Notes under the pieces: generated by a model | Told to the model about the DNA's origin: nothing | The model's database searches: none | The model's input: only the letters and a program-made list of their open reading frames with translations | Shown: piece after piece, positions 54,757-63,532 of the stretch | Position numbering within the stretch: the stretch's first letter is position 1 | Layout: every line of letters starts with the position of its first letter | Translations under genes and position numbers: made by a program | From: Agromyces allii | GTDB lineage: Bacteria; Actinomycetota; Actinomycetes; Actinomycetales; Microbacteriaceae | NCBI RefSeq assembly: GCF_009749385.1 | Contig: NZ_WBIN01000005.1 | Location: forward strand, 62,001 to 126,000 | Length of the DNA stretch: 64,000 nucleotides | Direction: 5' to 3'

Positions 54757-55419
54757 ATGTCCGACACGCAGAACCCCGAACCCGAGAGCAACACACCGTC
54801 CGGTGACGAGACGGCGCAGATGAGCAACGACAGGGCCTCCGAGAGCACGGCGCCTTCAGCGAAGACGCCTCGCGGTATTGGTCGCATCCGTCGTTCGACG
54901 CTCATCCTCGCGGCCGTCATCGCGGTGCTCGTGATCGCGCTCGGCATCACGATGACAAACCTCGTGAACACGAACGCCGCGCTGGCTGAGAGTGAGGCCC
55001 ACGCTGCCGCCATTCAAACCCAGTCGGACGAGTTCGAGGGCGATCTCGAACTCATGACAACGTCACGGGACCAATATCGCGACGCCTCGACCAAGGTCTC
55101 CGAGCGCGAGATCGCAGTGTCGAAACTCGAAGACGAGGTGGAGGAGCGCGAGAAGGCGGTAAAGGCGACTGAGGAACACATCGCTGCAACCACGCTGAAG
55201 GACGGATACGCGTACACGGTTGGGCTCACCATGGAACCCGGCGTCTACGAGGCCAACGCCACCGGATCGACGTGCTACTGGAAGATCACGACGAGCGGAA
55301 CGAACTACTCCGACATCGTCGAGAACGACCTCGGCAAGGCGGGCGTACTCAGGGTGACCGTCAGCCCCGGCCAGGACTTCCAGTCGCAGCGCTGCGGAGA
55401 GTGGCACAAAGTGGGCTGA
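54757..55419 (+). CDS. Membrane-anchored coiled-coil protein with Cys-pair beta domain
   Basis: A 220-residue protein: disordered acidic N-terminus (to about residue 45), one hydrophobic segment (LILAAVIAVLVIALGITM), a coiled coil (about 70-145, ending EDEVEEREKAVKATEEH), and an outer domain with CYWKITTSG ... SQRCGEWHKVG. That C-terminal domain, with its CYW and CGxW cysteines, is a small beta domain common in secreted actinobacterial proteins. The second ATG of ATGATG is used because AGGAG lies 6 bases before it. Divergent from hsdM; role unknown. Confidence 0.72.
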   Translation: MSDTQNPEPESNTPSGDETAQMSNDRASESTAPSAKTPRGIGRIRRSTLILAAVIAVLVIALGITMTNLVNTNAALAESEAHAAAIQTQSDEFEGDLELMTTSRDQYRDASTKVSEREIAVSKLEDEVEEREKAVKATEEHIAATTLKDGYAYTVGLTMEPGVYEANATGSTCYWKITTSGTNYSDIVENDLGKAGVLRVTVSPGQDFQSQRCGEWHKVG

Positions 55420-55435
55420 GTGCCAGACTGGCCCC

Positions 55436-55843
55436 ATGGCGTTCACCACCAAGCGCGTCTACGACCCGCCCGAGGCATCCGACGGATACCGAGTACTCGT
55501 CGACCGGCTGTGGCCGCGCGGTGTGAGCAAGGAGCGCGCCGAGCTCGACGAGTGGGCGAAGGATGTCGCTCCGTCGCCCGAGCTGCGCAGCGAATGGCAT
55601 CACTCGCCCGACCGTGAGGCGACGTTCGACGACTTCGCCGCCCGGTACCGGCACGAGCTCGACGAGAACGCTGCGGCAGAGACGTTGCTCGCGCTCGGCC
55701 GCGAGCACGACCGTGTGACGCTCGTCTTCGGCGCGCGCGACGAGCACGCCAACCACGCAATCGTGCTGCTCGACTGGCTGGCCGCGCACGGAGCATCCGT
55801 CGACCGCGACGCGCAGGGCGACGCCGAGACCAACGAGACCTAG
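55436..55843 (+). CDS. DUF488 family protein
   Basis: A 135-residue cytosolic protein of DUF488: TKRVYDPPEASDGYRVLVDRLWPRG, then KDVAPSPELRSEWHHS and ALGREHDRVTLVFGARDEHANHA. Function unknown; the conserved R-x-W-P-R-G and the late Asp/Glu/His cluster suggest a nuclease-like or metal-binding site but this is not shown. It begins 16 bp after the previous gene and converges on the CPBP gene with the stop codons overlapping as CTAG. Confidence 0.85.
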   Translation: MAFTTKRVYDPPEASDGYRVLVDRLWPRGVSKERAELDEWAKDVAPSPELRSEWHHSPDREATFDDFAARYRHELDENAAAETLLALGREHDRVTLVFGARDEHANHAIVLLDWLAAHGASVDRDAQGDAETNET

Positions 55844-57003
55844 GCGCGCGACTCCGCGAGCGTCAGGCCGGGCTCTGGCTGCTTCCAGAGCTGGCGCGTG
55901 ACGACGAGCACGAGGATCGTCGCGCCGAGCAGGATCCAGCCCGGCCAGCCGAGCACGCTTCCCCAGATGCCGTCGTCGTCGGCGAGCGAGTCGGCGTCGG
56001 CGAAGATCAGGAACTGCGTCGTCGCCGTGTTGATCGCGCCGTGCGCGATGACGGCGGGCCAGACCGAAGCCGAGCGCAGCCGCATCCAGCCGATGACGAC
56101 GCCCGTGAGCACGCAGAACGCGACCATGCTCGCGAGCCCCAGCAGGTCGGTGCGCTGGTAGTTGTAGCCGAGCAGGATCAGCGGCGCGTGCCAGAGACCC
56201 CAGATCGCGCCGGAGGCCAGCAGCGCCCACACGGTGCCGAGCGGACGCATCGCGGGCAGCAGCCATCCGCGCCAGCCGATCTCCTCGCCGAATGCGGCGA
56301 CGCTGTTGAGCGCCGTGAGGAACGGCAGCGAGATGAGCGTCATCACCACGACGACGGATGCGTCGATGGGCACCGTCTGCCCGCCCGCAGTCTCGTTGAG
56401 TGCGTCGATCACGGCCTGCACGCCGCTGAGGCCGACGAGGTCGACGCGGATCAGCCCGAGCGCGTGTCCGAGCAGCATCGCAAGGAACGGCAGCGCCGTG
56501 AAGAACACGAAGGCGAGCGCGATGAAGAGCCAGGTGCGCCCGGCGGGACGGATCGGCGAGAGGCCGAGCGAGCGCGGGATGCTCGCCGGACGCCGCACCC
56601 AGAGCACGACCACGAGGGTCGCGAGCGCCGGCGTGAACATCATCGCGGGCGCGAGCAGGCCGAACAGCGGGTGCGCGAGCCCCTCGCCCGAGGTCCAGAG
56701 CGGCAGCGCGACGAGCCAGGCCCCGACGAACGCGATCGCGACGAACACGCCGACGGCGATCCACGGCACGCGCGTCGGCACGATCGGGGCGGCGGCGGCG
56801 TTCTTCGCGCGTTGCCGGTTCGCGGCCTCCTCGCGCCGCGAGGGAAACGCGCTGGCCCCTGCGGTCGCCGCAGCGGAGTTCGCGTGGGCAACGGCACGCA
56901 TCGGCGCGGCGGCGTTTTCGGGTGCGGGGGGCGCTTCGATCGGCACGGGCACCGGGGTGCCCGGAGCGGCTGCGGGAACGATCGGGGTGGACGGCTCGGT
57001 CAT
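55840..57003 (-). CDS. CPBP family intramembrane glutamic endopeptidase
   Basis: Membrane protease of 387 residues with a long disordered Pro/Ala N-terminus (about 70 residues) and eight or so helices. The CAAX/ABI (CPBP) motifs are intact: EEIGWRGWLLP (motif 1, paired Glu), WGLWHAPLIL (motif 2, His) and VIAHGAINTATT (motif 3, His/Asn). Family members process peptides such as prenylated or bacteriocin-type ones, or act in self-immunity. Convergent with DUF488. Confidence 0.88.
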   Translation of the reverse strand: MTEPSTPIVPAAAPGTPVPVPIEAPPAPENAAAPMRAVAHANSAAATAGASAFPSRREEAANRQRAKNAAAAPIVPTRVPWIAVGVFVAIAFVGAWLVALPLWTSGEGLAHPLFGLLAPAMMFTPALATLVVVLWVRRPASIPRSLGLSPIRPAGRTWLFIALAFVFFTALPFLAMLLGHALGLIRVDLVGLSGVQAVIDALNETAGGQTVPIDASVVVVMTLISLPFLTALNSVAAFGEEIGWRGWLLPAMRPLGTVWALLASGAIWGLWHAPLILLGYNYQRTDLLGLASMVAFCVLTGVVIGWMRLRSASVWPAVIAHGAINTATTQFLIFADADSLADDDGIWGSVLGWPGWILLGATILVLVVTRQLWKQPEPGLTLAESRA

Positions 57004-57178
57004 GCCTCCATGCCATCAGACGCGGACGCACGGGCGCGTCCCTCGTGCGACGGATTCAGCACGCGGCGGCGCCGGAGCATCCGTCCCTCGACGGAGGCGC
57101 CGCGCCCGCCCTGCCGCACGTCGGTTCGGAACGCTGCTCCGCCGGAATACACCCCTGCGCCACGTCGTTTGCATACGT

Positions 57179-58354
57179 GTGCATGAGTTCGCGATCCCGG
57201 TCGACGTCGTCGTGATCGGCGCGGGCCAGGCCGGACTGTCCGCCGGATACCACCTCCGGCGGCGCGGGTTCTCGCCCGTCGGGGCCGCGCACGCCCTCGC
57301 CGCGAGTCTGCCCACTGCGTCCGACCCCACCGCGGACTCCCCCGAGACATCTGCCAGGACGTTCGTCGTGCTCGATGGCGAATCCGCACCCGGCGGTGCG
57401 TGGCAGCACCGCTGGGCGTCGCTGCGCATGGCCACGGTCAACGGCATCCACGAGCTGCCGGGATTCGCCGTTCCACCGGCCGACCCCGAGGCCTCCGCCA
57501 AGGACGTGCTGCCGTCCTACTTCGCCGAGTACGAACGGCGCTTCGACCTGCGGATCGAGCGCCCGGTGCGCGTCAGCGCCGTCCGCCGGGCCGACGACGA
57601 CCCGAACGGCCGACTGCTGGTCGAGACGGAGACGCCGAGCGGCGCGCGCACCTGGACCGCCCGGTACGTGGTCAACGCGACGGGCACCTGGACCCGCCCG
57701 TTCCTGCCGTGGGTTCCGGGAGCCGACCGCTTCACCGGAAGGCAGCTCCACGTCGCCGACTACGTCTCGGCCGACGCCTTCTCCGGGCAGCGGGTCGTCA
57801 TCGTCGGGGCCGGCGTCTCGGCCGTGCAGCTCCTCGACGAGATCTCCCACGTCGCCGACACCTTCTGGGTCACGCGCCGGGAACCCGAGTGGGTGGAGGA
57901 GGACTTCGACCTGCCCGCCCGCACCGCCGCGATCGCGGGCGTCGAGGCGCGGGTGCGCATGGGCCTGCCGCCGGGCAGCGTCATCTCGGTCACCGGCATG
58001 CACTGGACGCCGTGGGCACGCGCGGCGGAGGCACGCGGGGTGCTCGTGCGGCACCAGATGTTCGCGGCGATCGAGGAGCACGGCGTGCGGATGCCCGACG
58101 ACACGTTCGAGCCGGCCGACGTCATCCTCTGGGCGACCGGGTTCCGGCCCGCGGTCTCCCACCTCGCCCCGCTCGGGCTGCGCACCCCGCAGGGCGGGTT
58201 CCGGGTCGCCGACACGCGTTCGCTCGACGATCCGCGGCTGTTCCTCATCGGCTACGGCCCGTCGCAGTCGACCGTCGGGGCGAACCGGGCCGGACGCGAG
58301 GCGGTGCGACGGATCGTCGCCGAGCTCGGCGCGCCGGCGACATCCGCCGCCTGA
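57179..58354 (+). CDS. FAD/NAD(P)-binding monooxygenase-like flavoprotein
   Basis: Flavoprotein of about 391 residues. The FAD Rossmann motif VVVIGAGQAGLSAGYHL opens it, the GxWxxRW-like GGAWQHRWASLRM follows, NATGTWTRPFLPWVPG is a second FAD segment, the NADPH site is VVIVGAGVSAVQLLDE and VILWATGFRPA is the ATG motif. It resembles the YpdA/CzcO-like and Baeyer-Villiger-type group. An insert of about 30 residues (ALAASLPTASDP...) sits in the first dinucleotide fold. GTG at 57179 is the start; upstream sequence has no other in-frame candidate near the Rossmann fold. Substrate unknown. Confidence 0.83.
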   Translation: MHEFAIPVDVVVIGAGQAGLSAGYHLRRRGFSPVGAAHALAASLPTASDPTADSPETSARTFVVLDGESAPGGAWQHRWASLRMATVNGIHELPGFAVPPADPEASAKDVLPSYFAEYERRFDLRIERPVRVSAVRRADDDPNGRLLVETETPSGARTWTARYVVNATGTWTRPFLPWVPGADRFTGRQLHVADYVSADAFSGQRVVIVGAGVSAVQLLDEISHVADTFWVTRREPEWVEEDFDLPARTAAIAGVEARVRMGLPPGSVISVTGMHWTPWARAAEARGVLVRHQMFAAIEEHGVRMPDDTFEPADVILWATGFRPAVSHLAPLGLRTPQGGFRVADTRSLDDPRLFLIGYGPSQSTVGANRAGREAVRRIVAELGAPATSAA

Positions 58355-58373
58355 GCGCGCTGCCGGGTCAGCG

Positions 58374-59216
58374 CTACGGCGCGAGCAGGAAGATCGCCGG
58401 CCAGCCCGTGTGCGCGTACACGATGACCGCGAAGACGACCGCGTCGAAGAGCATGTGCACCGTGAACACGTAGCCGAGCGACTTCGTGAGCTTGAACGTG
58501 TAGCCCTGGATGAGCGCGAACGGGATGGTGAGCAGCGGCCCCCACGACTGGTAGCCGAGCTCCCAGAGGAACGACACGAACACGATCGTCTGCAGCAGGT
58601 TCGCCTGCCAGGTCGGGAAGTGGCGGCGCAGCAGCACGAACACCGTGCAGATGAAGAACAGCTCGTCCCACGTGCCGACGGCGATGACGCCGATGAGCAG
58701 GCGGCCGATCTCGTCGGGCTCGGTCACCGTCGGCCAGTTCTGGTAGACGCCCGAGGTGATGAAGTAGAACGGCAGGATCAGCCAGCCCGCGAGCGTCACG
58801 AAGATCAGGTAGAGCCACTGGGTGCGGTTCCAGCGGTTGCCCGTTCGCCACGGGAAGCGGATCGTGCGCTCGCGGTAGAGGAACCGCGAGATGAGGAACG
58901 GGACGAGCACCGCGAGGCCGAGCACGACCGCGAAGCGCACCATGCCCGCATCGCTGAGGTCGGCCTTCATCGACGCCGTCGAGATGATGACCTGACCGAC
59001 GGCGATGAGCGCGAGGTCGGCGAGCAGTCGCTCGGTGCGCCCGGAGCGATCGCAGAGCCACGCGCCCACGAGGCCGGCGGCGAGCATCGCGTAGCCCGCG
59101 ATCGGCAGCAGGAACCCGAACAGCAGCACCGCGGCGCCGCACACGAGCAACGCCGGAATCAGGGCGAACGGATGCGTCCGCAGGGCGGTCGGGTCTTGCG
59201 TCGCCGTGGCGGTCAT
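58374..59216 (-). CDS. CPBP-type membrane protein with altered motifs
   Basis: Polytopic membrane protein of 280 residues with eight or so helices. The C-terminal part resembles CPBP proteases (GTWDELFFICTVFVLLRR, FVSFLWELGYQSWGPLL, FTVHMLFDAVVF), but the paired Glu of motif 1 is Asp-Glu and the second His is replaced by Glu-Leu-Gly. It may be a divergent protease or have lost activity. The ATG overlaps the HAD gene stop as ATGA; the two form an operon. Confidence 0.72.
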   Translation of the reverse strand: MTATATQDPTALRTHPFALIPALLVCGAAVLLFGFLLPIAGYAMLAAGLVGAWLCDRSGRTERLLADLALIAVGQVIISTASMKADLSDAGMVRFAVVLGLAVLVPFLISRFLYRERTIRFPWRTGNRWNRTQWLYLIFVTLAGWLILPFYFITSGVYQNWPTVTEPDEIGRLLIGVIAVGTWDELFFICTVFVLLRRHFPTWQANLLQTIVFVSFLWELGYQSWGPLLTIPFALIQGYTFKLTKSLGYVFTVHMLFDAVVFAVIVYAHTGWPAIFLLAP

Positions 59217-60127
59217 TCGTCGTCGGCGAGCGTTCCGCGGCGCACGGCCTCGACCCACTTCGCGAGGTAGACCGCGCCGGCCTCGTCGTGGATGAGCGCG
59301 CCCGCCGTGAGCACGGGATATCGGGTCGCGGGCACGCCGTCGGCCGGGCGCACGTCGACGTGCCGCACCGACTCCCCGCGGTCCTGCAGCCACTCGGACA
59401 TGGCGTAGTCGGTGCGCGAATCGCCCATGGTGCGCCAGTGCTGCGGGCGGATGCCGCGCTCCTCGAGCAGTGCGACGGCGCGCTCGGCACCGAGGTCCTT
59501 GCCGAGGCGCACCGACTCGACGTCGGTCGAGATGATCGTGGGGTCGATGCGCCACTGCACGCGCCCCGCGGCATCCGGCCGCTCGTGGCCCTCGCGGACC
59601 GTGCCGAACCCGTGCGCCGCGAGCACCTCGTGCGCGTGGTCGTCGAAGCCGGGCTGCGCCGCGAGGTAATCGGCGTTCTCGACGTGCACGTGCTGCTCGA
59701 CCGAGACCATGGCCCGCTTGGTCTCGTCGAAGAACCCGAAGTCGTCGAAGAAGGTGCCGACGAAGTCGCGCATCGCGTCGGAGAACTCTGGGGGCGTCGC
59801 GAGCTCGTGGTCGACGTGCACCTCGCCGAGGCCGTCCTGGTCGATCGCCGCCCAGACCGCGCCCTTCTCGCAGATCGCCCAGATCGGCGCGCCCGGCTCG
59901 ATGCCCGCGGCGAGCATCGGCGGCACGACCTGCGCGGCGATGAAGGCGTCGGATCGGCCCGTGTTGAAGACCACCGGGATGCCGGCATTCGCGAGCGCGG
60001 CGAGGTCGCGCGCGATCGACGGGATCGCGATCGTGCGCGTCACGGGGCTGGCGATCGGGCCGTCGACGTCGAGCAGGAGTCCGAGGAGCGGGGTCGCGAT
60101 CGGGGACTTGGCGAGGGGCGTGGTCAC
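59213..60127 (-). CDS. HAD superfamily hydrolase
   Basis: Phosphatase-like protein of 304 residues: motif I DVDGPI (Asp nucleophile, near residue 20), motif II FNTGRSD, a long cap insertion (residues 75-205) and motif IV GDSRTDYAMSEWL. The layout is that of the Cof/sucrose-phosphatase-like C2-cap group. Substrate unknown (a sugar phosphate is typical). It is co-translated with the CPBP-type gene downstream. Confidence 0.82.
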   Translation of the reverse strand: MTTPLAKSPIATPLLGLLLDVDGPIASPVTRTIAIPSIARDLAALANAGIPVVFNTGRSDAFIAAQVVPPMLAAGIEPGAPIWAICEKGAVWAAIDQDGLGEVHVDHELATPPEFSDAMRDFVGTFFDDFGFFDETKRAMVSVEQHVHVENADYLAAQPGFDDHAHEVLAAHGFGTVREGHERPDAAGRVQWRIDPTIISTDVESVRLGKDLGAERAVALLEERGIRPQHWRTMGDSRTDYAMSEWLQDRGESVRHVDVRPADGVPATRYPVLTAGALIHDEAGAVYLAKWVEAVRRGTLADDE

Positions 60128-60255
60128 GCGTCCAGCCTAGGCGGGCGCCGCCCGGCGCGCTCCGAGCCCGGTGCGCTCCGAGCGCTCCACGCTGCGCACG
60201 CCTCGCCCAGCGCGCCGTCCACCCGGATGTCGCAGGCAGGTGCGAGCATCGACGC

Positions 60256-61326
60256 ATGCCGACGATCGTTCCGCCCTACCTGCTCGACCGCATCGCCGAG
60301 ACCGCGGGCACGCGGTACCCGCTCGCCGCCGAGGCCGCCCGCCGGGCGCTCCTGCGCGAGCCGCCCGCGCGCCTCGGGCCGTCCTCGCCCGGGCTTCCGC
60401 TGACCGACGCGTACGGGCTGCCGAGCGCACTGCCCGACGCCCCGTCGACCCCCGATCGGCGCATCTCCGACGCGCAGGGCACCGAGCGGCTGCCCGGCCG
60501 GCTCGTGCGCCGCGAGGGCGAGCGCGCCACGGGCGACGAGGCCGTCGACGACGCCTACGACGGCCTCGGCGACACGCACCGCATGTTCGACCGCGTCTTC
60601 GGCCGCGACTCGATCGACGGGCTGGGCATGCCGCTCGAGGCCACCGTGCACTTCGGCGACAATTACGACAACGCCTTCTGGGACGGTGAGCGCATGGTGT
60701 TCGGCGACGGAGACGGCGAGATCTTCCGCGGCTTCACCGACTCGCTGAGCGTCATCGGCCACGAGCTCTCGCACGGCATCACCGAGCACACGGCGAAGCT
60801 GCGGTACCAGGGCCAGTCGGGCGCGCTCAACGAGCACGTGTCCGACGCGTTCGGCGCGCTCGTCGAGCAGTACGCCCTCGGCCAGGACGCCGAGGCCGCC
60901 ACCTGGCTCATCGGCGAGGGCATCTTCACGGCCGAGGTGCAGGGTCGGGCACTCCGTTCGATGCTCGAACCCGGCACCGCCTACGACGACGACGTGCTCG
61001 GCCGCGACCCGCAGCCCGGGCACATGCGCGACTACATCGAGACCGTCGAGGACAACGGCGGCGTGCACCTGAACTCGGGCATCCCGAACCGCGCGTTCGC
61101 GCTCGCGGCGCGGCGGCTCGGCGGGTTCGCGTGGGAGCACGTCGGCCGTATCTGGTTCGACACGCTCACGTCGGGCGAGCTCGGCGAAGACGCGACGTTC
61201 GCGCAGTTCGCCGACGAGACCGTGCGGCAGGCCGAACGCCGGTTCGGCGCGCAGTCCCGCGAAGCCGAGGCCGTGCGCGACGGGTGGCAGCAGGTGGGGG
61301 TGCTGGCCGAGGCCGGGCAGGGGTAG
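60256..61326 (+). CDS. Protealysin-like M4 family metalloprotease
   Basis: Thermolysin-family protease of 356 residues without a signal peptide. It begins VPPYLLDRIAE, the short PPL-type propeptide of protealysin-like proteases. Zinc ligands are HELSHGITEH (residues about 167-176) and Glu in NEHVSDAFGALVE; the later His of GVHLNSGIPNRAFA completes the active site. Protealysin-like enzymes lack secretion signals and act inside or on host proteins. It is followed 10 bp later by a protein like its emfourin inhibitor. Confidence 0.92.
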   Translation: MPTIVPPYLLDRIAETAGTRYPLAAEAARRALLREPPARLGPSSPGLPLTDAYGLPSALPDAPSTPDRRISDAQGTERLPGRLVRREGERATGDEAVDDAYDGLGDTHRMFDRVFGRDSIDGLGMPLEATVHFGDNYDNAFWDGERMVFGDGDGEIFRGFTDSLSVIGHELSHGITEHTAKLRYQGQSGALNEHVSDAFGALVEQYALGQDAEAATWLIGEGIFTAEVQGRALRSMLEPGTAYDDDVLGRDPQPGHMRDYIETVEDNGGVHLNSGIPNRAFALAARRLGGFAWEHVGRIWFDTLTSGELGEDATFAQFADETVRQAERRFGAQSREAEAVRDGWQQVGVLAEAGQG

Positions 61327-61336
61327 CCTTCGTCGC

Positions 61337-61726
61337 ATGGACGTCTTCGTGGCCCGCAGCGGCGGCCTTGCCGGCATCCGCCTGACCTGGCATGTGAAGG
61401 TCGACGACCAGCCCGACGCCGACGACTGGTTCGTGCTGATCGAGGAGATCCCCTGGGACGACGTGCCGGCGGCCCCGGCCGAGCCTGACCGCTTCACATG
61501 GGACATCCGGTGCGAGCCCGCCGAAGCCCGGCACCCCGCGGCCGGCACGACCGATCCGACGGCCGCTGAACCGAACCCCGCAGGGCCGAAAGGCGCTGAG
61601 CCGAAGGCCACCGAGGCGACCCTCGCCGAACGTCAGCTCACGGGGCCGTGGCGACAGCTCGTCGACCGGGTTCGCGAGACGACGGAGCCGCAGCGCGAAG
61701 CGCCGCGAGCACCCCGATCGAGATGA
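61337..61726 (+). CDS. Emfourin-like inhibitor of the M4 protease
   Basis: A 129-residue protein. The N-terminus VFVARSGGLAGIRLTWHVKVDD matches emfourin, the protein inhibitor of protealysin-like proteases (with its R-x-G-G-x-A-G-I motif), and the gene lies 10 bp behind the protease, as in known pairs. Residues 68-129 are low complexity and not expected in emfourin; this part overlaps the convergent lysoplasmalogenase gene. Inhibition would keep the intracellular protease inactive. Identification rests on the first 45 residues and on context. Confidence 0.7.
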   Translation: MDVFVARSGGLAGIRLTWHVKVDDQPDADDWFVLIEEIPWDDVPAAPAEPDRFTWDIRCEPAEARHPAAGTTDPTAAEPNPAGPKGAEPKATEATLAERQLTGPWRQLVDRVRETTEPQREAPRAPRSR

Positions 61727-62354
61727 GCAGCTGCGCCGCGAGGTAGGTCGACATGACCGTGAGGTCGTGCAGGTCGAACCCGGAGACGGCGAACTCGTAG
61801 CCCGGCAGGAACCGGCCGAGCCCGAGCACCGAGTCCGAGACGACGAAGAGCGCACCGCCGATCGCCATGACCGGGCCGCGACTCGCTGCGAATGCCGCCA
61901 TGAGCCCCAGCACGAGTCCGTAGAGCGCGACGGGTACGAACAGCACGCCCGTGTGCGGGCCGAGCAGCGCGAGGAATCCGGCGAACCAGGCGACGTAGAC
62001 GAGGGCCCAGAGCGGCGGACGGATGCGGCCGCCCGAGGGCGCTCCGTCCGAGGGCCCGCCACCCGGCATCCGCACGAACACCGTGATGTACGCCACATGG
62101 GCGAGCAGGAACGCGCCGAGACCGACGACGAACATGCCGTCGAACGACAGCGCGACGTCGCCGGCCCACGAGAGCCCGATCACGACGAGCAGCAGCCAGG
62201 GGGTCTTCAGGCCCGAGCCCCGAGTCGCGAGCACCACGCCCAGCGCGAGCAGCGGCATGAGCAGCGCCTTGGTGGCGGTCACCGACCAGTCCGGACCCGT
62301 CTCGAGGAGCACGAGGTGAACGGCGCACAGCACGAGGTAGGGAGTGAACGTCAT
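61638..62354 (-). CDS. Lysoplasmalogenase (YhhN family)
   Basis: Membrane protein of 238 residues with about seven helices: TATKALLMPLLALGV, GLSWAGDVALSF (Gly-Asp of the active site), GLGAFLLAHVAYITVF and GGALFVVSDSVLGLGRF are YhhN family motifs. Members hydrolyse the alkenyl ether bond of lysoplasmalogens or move related lipids. Its 3' end overlaps the inhibitor gene by 89 bp on the other strand, so one or both C-termini are unusual. The ATG at 62352-62354 is used. Confidence 0.82.
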   Translation of the reverse strand: MTFTPYLVLCAVHLVLLETGPDWSVTATKALLMPLLALGVVLATRGSGLKTPWLLLVVIGLSWAGDVALSFDGMFVVGLGAFLLAHVAYITVFVRMPGGGPSDGAPSGGRIRPPLWALVYVAWFAGFLALLGPHTGVLFVPVALYGLVLGLMAAFAASRGPVMAIGGALFVVSDSVLGLGRFLPGYEFAVSGFDLHDLTVMSTYLAAQLLISIGVLAALRAAAPSSREPGRRAVATAP

Positions 62355-62413
62355 CGGCACCCGCCGATCGTAGCCGGGCGGGTGCCGCAGGCCGAACGGA
62401 CTGTGGGATACGA

Positions 62414-62446
62414 CGAAGGCCGACGGGCGATGCGCGTCGGCCTTCG
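62414..62446 (-). terminator. FKBP gene terminator
   Basis: CGAAGGCCGACG (62414-62425) pairs perfectly with CGTCGGCCTTCG (62435-62446), 30 bases after the FKBP stop. It is also in place to stop transcripts of neighbouring genes. Confidence 0.75.
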
Positions 62447-62475
62447 TGCGATTCAGGTGATGCGGTGCGCTCGGC

Positions 62476-62847
62476 TCAGCTCACGCCGAGCAGGTCGATC
62501 ACGAAGATCAGGGTCTGGCCCGAGAGGCGGTGTCCGCCGCCGGCGGGGCCGTAGGCCTTGTGCGGCGGCACGATGAGCTTGCGGCGGCCGCCGACCTTCA
62601 TGCCGGGGATGCCCTCCTGCCAGCCGGCGATGAGCGCCTGCAGGGGGAAGTTGATCGACTGGTTGCGGCTCCACGAGGAGTCGAACTCGTCACCGGTGTC
62701 GTACTCGACACCGAGGTAGTGCACGTCGACCGTGGAGCCGGGGGTCGCCTCGGCTCCGTCGCCGACGACGATGTCCTCGATGACGAGGTCTACGGGGGCG
62801 GGGCCCTCGGGAGCGTCGATCTCGGGCTTGCTGTTCGTGTCAGTCAT
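62476..62847 (-). CDS. FKBP-type peptidyl-prolyl cis-trans isomerase
   Basis: FKBP domain of 123 residues: VDVHYLGVEYDTGDEFDSSW, FPLQALIAGWQEGIPGMKVGGRRKLIVPPHKAYGP and LIFVIDLLGV. All FK506-pocket residues in the VIxGWxxGxxGM core are kept. It speeds Xaa-Pro isomerisation in cytosolic protein folding. The N-terminal 20 residues are disordered. ATG at 62845-62847 with GGATGG upstream. Confidence 0.93.
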   Translation of the reverse strand: MTDTNSKPEIDAPEGPAPVDLVIEDIVVGDGAEATPGSTVDVHYLGVEYDTGDEFDSSWSRNQSINFPLQALIAGWQEGIPGMKVGGRRKLIVPPHKAYGPAGGGHRLSGQTLIFVIDLLGVS

Positions 62848-63059
62848 GCATCCATCCAATCGGAGGCACCCGGTCCGGACAAGCGTCCACTCCCCTCTTG
62901 CGCTGACTGCGAACATGTCGCACTCTGGATGCCTGAGAACTCGTCGCCCCGCAGAGTCGTCGGCTATGCCACACCGCAGGGCGGCGAGTTTCTCTATGTC
63001 CGGTTCGGCTCGGCTCGGTTTCTCCATCTCCGGCGAGCAGCGACATCCGCGAACCTGCG

Positions 63060-63503
63060 TCACTCCTCCATGAGCCGCGACCGGATCAGGAAGCGCACGC
63101 CCTCCGGCGCCTCGACCGAGAACCCGCTGCCGCGCCCCTTCACGACGTCGACGGTGAGGTAGGTGTGCCGCCAGTAGGCGAACTGCTCGGCCGACATCCA
63201 GAACGGCACGACGCGCGGTGCGGCGTCGGGCGGCCCCGACGGATCCGCCCCGAGGTCGAGCTCGCCGAGCAGCACGTCGGCGTCGCTCGTGATGAAGTCG
63301 CCGGCCGGGTAGCACATGGGCGAACTGCCGTCGCAGCATCCGCCCGACTGGTGGAACATGAGCGGGCCGTACTTGCCCCAGAGCATCACGAGCAGGTCGG
63401 ATGCCGCGGGCGAGAGTTCCACCCGCGGCATCCGCTCCCCTGCCACCGTGATCGAGGCGACGATCCTGCCGAGGGACCCGATCCCCGGCGTGTCAGCACT
63501 CAT
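63060..63503 (-). CDS. DUF779 family protein (aldehyde dehydrogenase partner)
   Basis: A 147-residue protein of DUF779, recognised from GPLMFHQSGGCCDGSSPMC (Cys-Cys and later Cys) and the end LIRSRL. Members lie next to aldehyde dehydrogenase genes, and this one follows one 29 bp downstream. A role in activating or assisting the dehydrogenase is assumed, not proven. The ATG is at 63501-63503; another four codons upstream is possible. Confidence 0.87.
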   Translation of the reverse strand: MSADTPGIGSLGRIVASITVAGERMPRVELSPAASDLLVMLWGKYGPLMFHQSGGCCDGSSPMCYPAGDFITSDADVLLGELDLGADPSGPPDAAPRVVPFWMSAEQFAYWRHTYLTVDVVKGRGSGFSVEAPEGVRFLIRSRLMEE

Positions 63504-63532
63504 CGCGGCACCCATTCGACGGGCTCGGCGGC

